NCBI GenBank assembly: GCA_029050995.1 | Contig: JAIDLO010000201.1 | Location: 1 to 5,879, forward strand | DNA from: Eubacterium sp. | GTDB taxonomy: Bacteria; Bacillota; Clostridia; Oscillospirales; Acutalibacteraceae | DNA length: 5,879 nt | Direction: 5' to 3' | Shown: positions 1-5,879 of the stretch, in pieces | Layout: the number at the start of each line of letters is the position of its first letter | Position numbering within the stretch: the first letter of the stretch is position 1 | Notes under the pieces: generated by a model | Seen by the model: only the letters and a program-made list of their open reading frames with translations | What the model was told of the DNA's origin: nothing | Databases searched by the model: none | Made by a program: the position numbers and the translations under genes

Positions 1-9
1 TAGAATTTT

Positions 10-786
10 ATGGAGAAAATTACAAGCAGAAACAATGATTTGATAAAATATATCAAGAAGCTTTCAACCTCCCGTAAGGCAAGATTTCAGGAAAAGAAAT
101 TTGTTTTGGAGGGTGCAAGGCTTTCTTTTGATGTTTTAAATTCCTTTTATCAGCCTGCTGTTTTTCTTATAACGGAAAAGGCTGCTGAAAAATATAAAAA
201 GCAGCTTGAAGATATGATTAAAATTGCAGACAGTGCATATTTTATTTCAGAAGAGGTTGCCGATAAGCTTGCCGAAACGGAAAACACACAGGGTGTATTT
301 TGTGTCTGCAATATCCCGATTGAGAATAATCAGCTTGTTTCAAATCAAAAATATGTTGCACTTGATAATTTGCAGGATCCGTCAAATTTAGGCGCGATTA
401 TAAGAACGGCAGAGGCGCTCGGCATAAATGGAGCAATATGCCATAACTGCTGCGATATTTATAATCCAAAGGCGCTTCGTGCGTCAATGGGCAGTATCTT
501 AAGATTGCCTGTTATTTTAAGTGATAATCTTGTTTCTGATATGGAAGCTGCAAAGGAACAGGGCTTTTCGTTTTATGCAACCGTTCCGAATAAAAATGCA
601 GAGGATATAACGAAAATAGATTTTCCTGCCTCCTCCGTTATCATAATCGGTAATGAGGGAAACGGAATATCTGAAGCGGTTAAGGCGGCTGCCGATCAGC
701 TTGTAACAATCAATATGCTCGGCAGGGCAGAAAGCCTCAATGCCTCAATGGCAGGCGCAATCGCAATGTGGGAAATGTTAAGATGA
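10..786 (+). CDS. TrmH/SpoU-family RNA 2'-O-ribose methyltransferase
   Basis: This 258-residue protein should transfer a methyl group from S-adenosylmethionine to a ribose 2'-OH in rRNA or tRNA. The N-terminal part (about residues 1-103) matches the small RNA-binding domain of the family in layout, including FVLEGARL at 31-38. The rest is the knotted SPOUT catalytic domain. Motif 1 is LDNLQDPSNLGAIIRTAEAL at 118-137, with Asn126 and the expected catalytic Arg132. YNPKALRASMGSILRLPV lies at 151-168. Motif 2 is IIGNEGNGIS at 212-221, and motif 3 is LGRAESLNASMAGAI at 237-251. The length is typical. An in-frame TAG at bases 1-3 means the gene is complete, and ATG at 10 is the first possible start. 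Only nine upstream bases are visible, so no ribosome binding site can be judged. The stop overlaps the dprA start (ATGA). The family call is firm but the target nucleotide is not. A 23S rRNA guanosine methylase (RlmB- or YsgA/RlmP-like) is possible, so no symbol is given. Confidence 0.93.
   Translation: MEKITSRNNDLIKYIKKLSTSRKARFQEKKFVLEGARLSFDVLNSFYQPAVFLITEKAAEKYKKQLEDMIKIADSAYFISEEVADKLAETENTQGVFCVCNIPIENNQLVSNQKYVALDNLQDPSNLGAIIRTAEALGINGAICHNCCDIYNPKALRASMGSILRLPVILSDNLVSDMEAAKEQGFSFYATVPNKNAEDITKIDFPASSVIIIGNEGNGISEAVKAAADQLVTINMLGRAESLNASMAGAIAMWEMLR
770..775 (+). promoter_or_regulatory. Weak ribosome binding site for dprA
   Basis: GGGAAA ends about 8-9 bases before ATG 783, inside the last codons of the upstream methyltransferase gene. 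It is a partial Shine-Dalgarno match. It favours the ATG at 783 over the GTG at 768, although reinitiation through the ATGA overlap may matter more than this site. Confidence 0.45.
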
Positions 787-1988
787 GTGAAAATGCAATT
801 TATTGGCTATGGCTTCAAAGGGCATTGGGCGAGGGCGCACGCTTTAAAGAAATTCTTGAAGATTTTAAAGGTATAAAAGAATTTTATAATGCGAATATTC
901 TTGAATGGAGAATGAGCCCTGCGCTTGTTCCGAAGCAAATCAATAAGCTTGAAGAAATAAGCCTGAATGATGTTGAACATATTATTTATACCTGCGAACA
1001 AAATGGTTGGCAGATTATAGATTATGATGATAAAAATTATCCGGAAAGATTAAGGGAAATACCAAATCCGCCTGCTGTTCTTTTTGTTGAGGGAGATTTC
1101 GCTGAAATAGATGATTCTGTTGTTATCGGTGTTGTCGGCACAAGAAGGGCAAGCGAGTATGCTGTTCAGGTAACAGAGCTGTTGTGCCGCGGTATTTCCG
1201 AAAGCGGTGCAGTTGTTGTTTCGGGCGGTGCGCTCGGTGTTGATTCTGCTGCACACAGAGGTGCAATCCTGTGCGGCGGAAAAACGATTGCCGTGCTTGG
1301 CTGCGGATTCGGCACAAGTTATCTGATGGGTAATAAAAATTTAAGAGATTCAATTAAACAAAATGGTGCTTTAATAACGGAATTTCCGCCGTTTACGGGT
1401 GCAACGAAATATACATTTCCGCTCAGAAACAGAATCATAAGCGGCTTATCTCTCGGCGTTCTTGTTGTTGAAGCCAGCGTAAAAAGCGGAAGCCTGATAA
1501 CAGCAAGATGTGCCGCAGAGCAAAATAGAGATATTTATGCAGTTCCGTGCTCTATTCTGTCTCCTGAATTTGCAGGAACGAATAAGCTGATTGAAGACGG
1601 GGCAATGGTTGTTACAAAGCCTGCCGATTTGCTTTCTCCTTATGCAGAAAGATTTCATATAGATTTGTCCAAGGTTAAATCTGTTGATAAGCTTATGCAT
1701 GAAACGGTTGATATAAGTGCTAATTTTAAAGATAATAAGGCAGATAAGCTCTCCTTTGAAAATCTTGAAAACGGCAGAAGCAAAAGAGAAAAGCGAGAAA
1801 AAGCCGCTCTTTCATTAAGCGGAAACACAAAAATTGTTTATGAGGCTTTAACCGAAAGCCTTCAGCATATAGATGTTATAACAGAAAAATGCAGTTTGCC
1901 TGTATCTTCTGTTATGGGCGCATTAACTGCGCTTGAGATTGCTGATCTTGCAGTAAGTGCAAGCGGAAAAAGATACAAACTATCCTGA
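783..1988 (+). CDS. dprA: DNA-processing protein DprA (Smf)
   Basis: DprA binds incoming single-stranded DNA in the cytoplasm and loads RecA onto it during natural transformation. It is also widespread in bacteria not known to be competent. From ATG 783 the protein has 401 residues. An N-terminal helical region (about 1-70) is followed by the extended Rossmann-fold core (about 75-285). The core shows VGTRRASEYA at 118-127, SGGALGVDSAAHRGAI at 147-162, IAVLGCG at 169-175, FPLRNRIISGLS at 212-223 and SGSLITARCAAEQNRDIYAV at 235-254. GTNKLIEDGA follows at 265-274. A charged low-complexity linker (about 290-345, with KREKREK at 334-340) leads to a C-terminal winged-helix-like DprA domain (about 347-401). 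I chose ATG 783 over an in-frame GTG at 768 because MSENAIYWLWLQRALG resembles the usual family N-terminus and the ATG forms a tight ATGA coupling with the upstream stop. No competence-type promoter is visible, so expression is probably with the operon. Confidence 0.95.
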   Translation: MSENAIYWLWLQRALGEGARFKEILEDFKGIKEFYNANILEWRMSPALVPKQINKLEEISLNDVEHIIYTCEQNGWQIIDYDDKNYPERLREIPNPPAVLFVEGDFAEIDDSVVIGVVGTRRASEYAVQVTELLCRGISESGAVVVSGGALGVDSAAHRGAILCGGKTIAVLGCGFGTSYLMGNKNLRDSIKQNGALITEFPPFTGATKYTFPLRNRIISGLSLGVLVVEASVKSGSLITARCAAEQNRDIYAVPCSILSPEFAGTNKLIEDGAMVVTKPADLLSPYAERFHIDLSKVKSVDKLMHETVDISANFKDNKADKLSFENLENGRSKREKREKAALSLSGNTKIVYEALTESLQHIDVITEKCSLPVSSVMGALTALEIADLAVSASGKRYKLS

Positions 1989-1993
1989 AAGGA
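1988..1993 (+). promoter_or_regulatory. Ribosome binding site for topA
   Basis: AAAGGA starts on the last base of the dprA stop codon and lies 13 bases before ATG 2007, which is a rather long spacing. It is the only purine-rich Shine-Dalgarno-like element in the 18-base gap, which is otherwise A/T-rich. No hairpin or terminator is present in this gap, so read-through from dprA into topA is expected. Confidence 0.6.
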
Positions 1994-2006
1994 ATAAAAA
2001 TAAGAT

Positions 2007-4106
2007 ATGTCAAAACTTGTTATCGTAGAGTCGCCTGCAAAGGCAAAAAATATAAAGGGTTATCTTGGAAAGGGCTATGAGGTTGTTGCGTCAATGGGTC
2101 ATGTTCGTGATCTTCCGGCAGCCCGCCTTTCCGTTGAAATAGATAATAACTTTGCCCCGAAATATGCAGTTATCAAGGGCAAGGAAAATTTTGTTAAGGA
2201 CCTTCAGAAAAAGGCTGAAGCGGCTGATTATGTTTATCTCGCAACTGACCCTGACCGAGAGGGAGAAGCAATCAGCTGGCATCTTGCAACACTTCTGGAG
2301 CTTGATATGAACGAGAAAAACCGTGTTACCTTTAATGAAATTACAAAGCACGGTGTAACAGAGGGTATGAGCGCTCCTCGTTCCATTGATGTTGATCTTG
2401 TTGATGCACAGCAGGCAAGAAGAATTCTTGACAGATTAATCGGCTATAAGCTTTCTCCGTTTATCAGCCAGAAAATAAGAAGAGGTCTTTCAGCAGGCAG
2501 AGTTCAGTCTGTTGCGCTTCGCCTTATTGTTGACAGGGAAGAGGAAATCCGTGCTTTTAAGCCGCAGGAATACTGGTCAATTGATGCGAAATTCTCCAAT
2601 CCTCCAAGCAAAAAAGTTTTTGCTGCTGCGATTCACAGCAAGGATGGTACAAAGCTTAAAATAACAAGTAAAGACGAAAGTGATGCTATTCTTTCAGATC
2701 TTGAAAATGAAAAATATATTGTTAAATCCGTAAAAAAAGGAACAAGAAAGAAGAGTCCAACTCCGCCTTTCATTACCTCAACGCTTCAGCAGGAGGCTTC
2801 CCGCCGCCTTTCTTTCCAGGCAAAAAGAACAATGAAGGCTGCACAGGAGCTTTATGAGGGTGTTGATGTTGCAGGAATGGGAACAGTCGGTCTTATAACC
2901 TATATGAGAACAGACTCTCTTCGTATTTCCGAAGATGCCCGTGCAGCAGGTAATCAGTATATCCGTGAAACCTACGGCGAAAAATATCTTCCGAAAACGC
3001 CGAGATATTTTAAATCAAAGGGCAATATTCAGGATGGTCACGAAGCAATCCGTCCGTCTATGCCGAATGTAACACCTGATTCTGTTAAAGGCTCTTTAAC
3101 AAATGATCAGTATAAAATCTATAAACTTGTATGGGAACGCTTTATTGCTTCCCTTATGGAAAACTGCCTCCAGCAAACCGTTAAGGTTGAAATTGCGGCA
3201 GGCGATTATATCTTCAATGCTTCGGGCTATACAGTTAAGTTTGACGGCTTTACGGCGCTTTATGAAGAGGCTAAGGATGAGGGCAAGGATGATGCTTCTG
3301 CACCGCTTCCCGAGCTTGCAGAGGGCGACGAACTTCGTCTTAAATCCATTCTCGGTAATCAGCATTTTACACAGCCGCCTGCAAGATTTACGGAAGCAAG
3401 CTTAACAAAGGCGCTTGAAGAAAACGGTGTCGGCAGACCGTCAACCTATGTAACAATTACTTCAACAATTGTATCAAGAGAATATGTTAAACGAGAGGGC
3501 AAGCAGTTTGTGCCGACAGAGCTTGGCGAGGCTGTAACAAATCTTCTTAAAGATAAAATGCCGAATATCGTTAATGTTAAATATACCTCTAAAATGGAGG
3601 ATGATCTTGATAGGATTGACAGCGGCGATGAAAATTATATTGATATGATTCGCCTTTATTATAATGATTTTGAAGCGCCGCTTGAGCAGGCTAAAAAGGA
3701 TATGCAGGGTGTTAAAATCAAGCTCAAGGAAGAGGAAACAGACGAGATTTGCGAAAAATGCGGACGCAATATGATTATTAAGGTCGGCAGATTTGGTAAA
3801 TTCCTTGCTTGCCCGGGTTATCCTGAATGTAAAAATACAAAGCCGCTTATTTATAAAACAAAGGCAAAATGCCCGGAATGCGGCGGCGATGTTATTGAAA
3901 AGAAAACAAAGAGAGGCACCTCCTTCTATGGCTGTTCAAATTATCCGAACTGTAACTTTATGACATGGGATTTGCCGAGTGACGAGGTTTGCCCGAAATG
4001 CGGAAAATCCTTGTTCAGAAAAAAAGGCAATGTGCTTTATTGTCCTGATACAGAGGGCTGCGGCTTTACAAAGCCTGTTCCAAGAAAGAAAAAGGGCGAG
4101 GAATAA
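2007..4106 (+). CDS. topA: DNA topoisomerase I (type IA)
   Basis: TopA relaxes negative supercoils in the chromosome by cutting one strand through a 5'-phosphotyrosine bond and passing the other strand, with Mg2+. The protein has 699 residues, close to the roughly 690 of Bacillus TopA and shorter than the E. coli enzyme. The Toprim domain occupies about 1-115, with KLVIVESPAKAKNI at 3-16 (Glu8) and the metal site TDPDREGEA at 80-88 (Asp81, Asp83, Glu85). The central gated ring includes LSAGRVQSVALRL at 161-173. The active-site segment is GLITYMRTDS at 295-304, with nucleophile Tyr299 and Arg301. HEAIRP (345-350) and ENGVGRPSTY (472-481) are further family motifs. Three four-cysteine zinc ribbons follow at Cys582/585/602/608, Cys622/625/643/649 and Cys662/665/679/685. 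A basic tail, PRKKKGEE, ends the protein. The start is set by the KLVIVESPAKA N-terminus. The stop overlaps trmFO by one base (TAATG). The gene appears intact with all catalytic residues present. Confidence 0.98.
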   Translation: MSKLVIVESPAKAKNIKGYLGKGYEVVASMGHVRDLPAARLSVEIDNNFAPKYAVIKGKENFVKDLQKKAEAADYVYLATDPDREGEAISWHLATLLELDMNEKNRVTFNEITKHGVTEGMSAPRSIDVDLVDAQQARRILDRLIGYKLSPFISQKIRRGLSAGRVQSVALRLIVDREEEIRAFKPQEYWSIDAKFSNPPSKKVFAAAIHSKDGTKLKITSKDESDAILSDLENEKYIVKSVKKGTRKKSPTPPFITSTLQQEASRRLSFQAKRTMKAAQELYEGVDVAGMGTVGLITYMRTDSLRISEDARAAGNQYIRETYGEKYLPKTPRYFKSKGNIQDGHEAIRPSMPNVTPDSVKGSLTNDQYKIYKLVWERFIASLMENCLQQTVKVEIAAGDYIFNASGYTVKFDGFTALYEEAKDEGKDDASAPLPELAEGDELRLKSILGNQHFTQPPARFTEASLTKALEENGVGRPSTYVTITSTIVSREYVKREGKQFVPTELGEAVTNLLKDKMPNIVNVKYTSKMEDDLDRIDSGDENYIDMIRLYYNDFEAPLEQAKKDMQGVKIKLKEEETDEICEKCGRNMIIKVGRFGKFLACPGYPECKNTKPLIYKTKAKCPECGGDVIEKKTKRGTSFYGCSNYPNCNFMTWDLPSDEVCPKCGKSLFRKKGNVLYCPDTEGCGFTKPVPRKKKGEE
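4091..4101 (+). promoter_or_regulatory. Ribosome binding site for trmFO
   Basis: AAAGGGCGAGG, within the last topA codons, offers two partial Shine-Dalgarno matches. AAAGGG ends 9 bases before ATG 4106, and GAGG ends 4 bases before it. The first has the better spacing. Together with the TAATG stop-start overlap it supports translation of trmFO coupled to topA. Confidence 0.55.
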
Positions 4107-5398
4107 TGAAATTCAAGGTTATAGGTGCTGGGCTTGCTGGCGTTGAAGCCGCGTGGCAGATTGCCGAAAAGGGCTATAAGGTAACGCTTTTTGAGCAGAA
4201 GCCGAATAAAAAATCCCCTGCACATAAATCAGACAACTTTGCAGAGCTTGTTTGCTCCAATTCTCTTAAAGCAAGCAGGATTGATTCTGCCGCAGGGCTT
4301 TTAAAAGAGGAAATGGCTCGGCTTGGCTCGCTCACTGTTCCGATTGCCCGTGCATGCTCGGTTGCAGCAGGCGGCGCTCTTGCAGTAGACAGGGATGTTT
4401 TTTCGCAGAAAATAACTGAAAAAATAAAAGCTCATCCGAATATTGAAATTGTTTACCAAGAGGTTGAGGATATCAATATAGCAGAGGATGAAATCACAAT
4501 TGTTGCAACGGGTCCGCTAACAGACGGCGCTATGAGCGAAGCGATTCAAAAACTTTGCGGTAATTATCTTTCCTTTTATGATGCGGCTGCACCGATTGTA
4601 ACGGCAGACAGTGTTGATATGAATATTGCCTTTGGCGCTTCAAGATACGGCAGAGGCGGCGAGGATGATTATATCAACTGCCCTTTCAATAAAGAGGAAT
4701 ATGAAAGCTTTATCCAAGAGCTTGTAAATGCCGAGGGCGCTGTGCTTCATGATTTTGATGTTTATGAGGGCTGTATGCCGATTGAAAAGCTTGCAAAGCG
4801 CGGGCTTGATGCGCCAAGGTTTGGACCGATGAAGCCTGTTGGATTAACAGATCCGAGAACAGGTCATCGTCCTTGGGCGGCAGTTCAGCTCAGAAGAGAG
4901 AATGCAAACGGCACAATGTTTAATATAGTCGGTTTTCAGACCAATCTTAAATTCGGCGAGCAGAAAAGAGTTTTCTCAATGATTCCTGCACTGCAGAATG
5001 CTGAATTTGTAAGATATGGCGTTATGCACAGAAATTCGTTTCTGGATTCGCCGAGAGTGCTGAATAAAAGTTTCAGCCTTAAAAATCATCCGTCTGTATT
5101 TTTTGCAGGGCAGATCACAGGTGTTGAGGGATATATGGAATCCGCAGGCTCGGGAATCCTTGCCGGAATCAATGCAGTAAGATTTGCTGAAAACAAGACA
5201 TTTCTTGATTTACCGCAAACAACAATGCTTGGTGCGCTTTCGGAATACATAAGTGATGAAACCGTTAAATCATTTCAGCCTATGGGGGCAAATTTCGGAA
5301 TTCTTCCTCCCATAGAGCCTAAAATAAGGGACAAGCGTCTGCGTTATGCTGCGCTTGCGGAAAGAGCGCTGGGTGCTCTTGATGAGGTAACAAAATGA
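4106..5398 (+). CDS. trmFO: Methylenetetrahydrofolate-tRNA (uracil-5-)-methyltransferase TrmFO
   Basis: TrmFO makes 5-methyluridine at position 54 in the tRNA T-loop. It uses the methylene carbon of 5,10-methylenetetrahydrofolate and reduced FAD, rather than SAM as TrmA does. The 430-residue protein begins with an FAD-binding Rossmann motif, VIGAGLAGVEAAW at 5-17, followed by VTLFEQKP at 26-33. FAELVCSNSL at 45-54 carries Cys50 and EGCMPIE at 221-227 carries Cys223. These correspond to the two functionally important cysteines described in the Bacillus enzyme. GFQTNLKFGEQKRVF at 276-290 and AGQITGVEGYMESAGSG at 334-350 are strong family signatures, the latter in the C-terminal FAD-binding part. 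The length matches TrmFO (about 435) and is far short of the related MnmG/GidA (about 630), which excludes that paralogue. The position directly after topA is typical of Firmicutes. The stop overlaps the plsX start (ATGA). The protein is cytoplasmic, with no signal or membrane segment seen. Confidence 0.97.
   Translation: MKFKVIGAGLAGVEAAWQIAEKGYKVTLFEQKPNKKSPAHKSDNFAELVCSNSLKASRIDSAAGLLKEEMARLGSLTVPIARACSVAAGGALAVDRDVFSQKITEKIKAHPNIEIVYQEVEDINIAEDEITIVATGPLTDGAMSEAIQKLCGNYLSFYDAAAPIVTADSVDMNIAFGASRYGRGGEDDYINCPFNKEEYESFIQELVNAEGAVLHDFDVYEGCMPIEKLAKRGLDAPRFGPMKPVGLTDPRTGHRPWAAVQLRRENANGTMFNIVGFQTNLKFGEQKRVFSMIPALQNAEFVRYGVMHRNSFLDSPRVLNKSFSLKNHPSVFFAGQITGVEGYMESAGSGILAGINAVRFAENKTFLDLPQTTMLGALSEYISDETVKSFQPMGANFGILPPIEPKIRDKRLRYAALAERALGALDEVTK
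5384..5388 (+). promoter_or_regulatory. Ribosome binding site for plsX
   Basis: GAGGT, embedded in the last codons of trmFO, lies 6-7 bases before ATG 5395. The spacing is near optimal and the site supports this start, which also overlaps the trmFO stop in an ATGA. Confidence 0.6.
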
Positions 5399-5879
5399 AA
5401 ATTATAGTTGATGCTTTCGGCGGCGATAACGCACCTTTGGAAATTATAAAGGGTGCAATGCTTGCTGTAGAAGAATACAATGTTGATATTATTCTTGTTG
5501 GTAATAAAAGCAAAATATCCGATTGTATTGAAAACAATAATATCAAACTTAAAAACACGGAAATTGTTGATGCTGAATGTGAGATTGCAATGTGCGATGA
5601 TGCAAAATCCGTGTTAAAGGAAAAAGCAAATTCAAGCCTTGGTGTTGCGTTCAGGCTTCTTGCAAACGGCGATGGCGATGCGCTTGTTTCAGCAGGAAGC
5701 ACAGGCGCTATAACCGTTGGTGCAACCTTTCTTGCAAAGCGAATCAAGGGTGTTAAAAGGCCTTGCATAGCTTCTGTTATGCCAAGTGCCGAAATGCTTT
5801 TTCTTTTAATGGACTGCGGTGCAAATGCAGAATGCAGAGCTGAATTCTTAGTTCAGTTCGGCTTGATGGGAAGCCTGTA
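5395..5879 (+). CDS. plsX: Phosphate acyltransferase PlsX (partial, 3' end outside the window)
   Basis: PlsX converts acyl-ACP and phosphate to acyl-phosphate, the acyl donor that PlsY uses to make lysophosphatidic acid at the membrane. Only the first 161 codons plus two bases are present, about half of the usual 330-340 residues. The reading frame is open to the window edge, so the gene is cut by the window and shows no sign of being broken. Visible family features are the N-terminal IIVDAFGGDNAP at 3-14, NSSLGVAFRLL at 79-89, ALVSAGSTGAI at 96-106, RIKGVKRPCIA at 115-125 and LLMDCGANAEC at 137-147. FGLMGSL at 155-161 precedes the expected Tyr (the final bases are TA). Many family members have DAMGGD where this one has DAFGGD, a conservative change. 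The start is set by that N-terminus, the GAGGT site and the ATGA overlap with trmFO. In many Firmicutes plsX is followed by acpP, rnc and smc, which cannot be checked here. Confidence 0.95.
   Translation, partial: MKIIVDAFGGDNAPLEIIKGAMLAVEEYNVDIILVGNKSKISDCIENNNIKLKNTEIVDAECEIAMCDDAKSVLKEKANSSLGVAFRLLANGDGDALVSAGSTGAITVGATFLAKRIKGVKRPCIASVMPSAEMLFLLMDCGANAECRAEFLVQFGLMGSL

Noticed and set aside
768..782. In-frame GTG start that would add five residues to DprA.
   Set aside because: The ATG at 783 has a better-placed GGGAAA site, the coupled ATGA overlap and the expected family N-terminus.
1986..2006. The dprA-topA gap as a possible promoter or terminator.
   Set aside because: It is only 18 bases, has no inverted repeat or T-tract, and is explained by the topA ribosome binding site. 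A TATAAC at 1877-1882 inside dprA has no convincing -35 partner.
3103..3405. A 100-codon open frame on the plus strand inside topA in another frame.
   Set aside because: It is fully nested in the intact topA coding region, has no ribosome binding site I can see, and its low-complexity composition looks like a frame-shifted reading of topA.
58..4790. AAGCTT recurring many times across the window, for example at 58, 265, 945 and 1689.
   Set aside because: The copies I checked (58 and 265) are in-frame Lys-Leu codons (AAG CTT) in a genome that favours CTT. This reflects codon choice and not a repeat or binding-site array.
5319..5768. A 149-codon open frame on the minus strand across the trmFO-plsX junction.
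   Set aside because: It lies entirely opposite two well-supported genes. Its translation is rich in Ser, Leu and Ile, as expected for the complement of these codons, and it matches no family I recognise. It is best explained as a shadow.

Overview
The window is densely coding. All five genes lie on the + strand, and every junction is either an overlap or a very short gap. The base composition is moderately AT-rich. Codon choice (many CTT, AGA, AAA and GAA), the gene families and their order suggest a low-to-mid G+C Gram-positive bacterium, probably a clostridium of the Ruminococcaceae/Oscillospiraceae type. TrmFO in place of TrmA, a ~700-residue topoisomerase I and PlsX acyl-phosphate lipid synthesis all fit Firmicutes. 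The exact genus cannot be read from this sequence.

Layout: (1) 10-786, a SPOUT/TrmH-family RNA 2'-O-ribose methyltransferase of unknown target. (2) 783-1988, DprA, the RecA-loading DNA-processing protein. (3) 2007-4106, topA, DNA topoisomerase I with three C-terminal zinc ribbons. (4) 4106-5398, trmFO, the folate- and FAD-dependent enzyme that makes m5U54 in tRNA. (5) 5395 to the window end, the first 161 codons of plsX, the phosphate acyltransferase that starts phospholipid synthesis. The last gene is cut by the window edge.

The junctions are ATGA (genes 1/2), an 18-base gap (2/3), TAATG (3/4) and ATGA (4/5). No terminator or clear promoter was seen between genes, so this looks like the interior of one polycistronic unit whose promoter lies left of the window or just at its edge. 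The genes do not form one pathway. They are housekeeping functions (RNA modification, DNA uptake/recombination, DNA topology, tRNA modification, lipid synthesis) that are probably co-transcribed and translationally coupled. The dprA-topA-trmFO core is a known Firmicutes arrangement. Running straight into plsX differs from Bacillus, where trmFO is followed by the xerC/hslVU/codY genes.

I found no mobile element, CRISPR array, RNA gene, repeat family or unexplained non-coding stretch. No gap exceeds 18 bases. The window reads as an ordinary core-genome region, and the findings below are modest.
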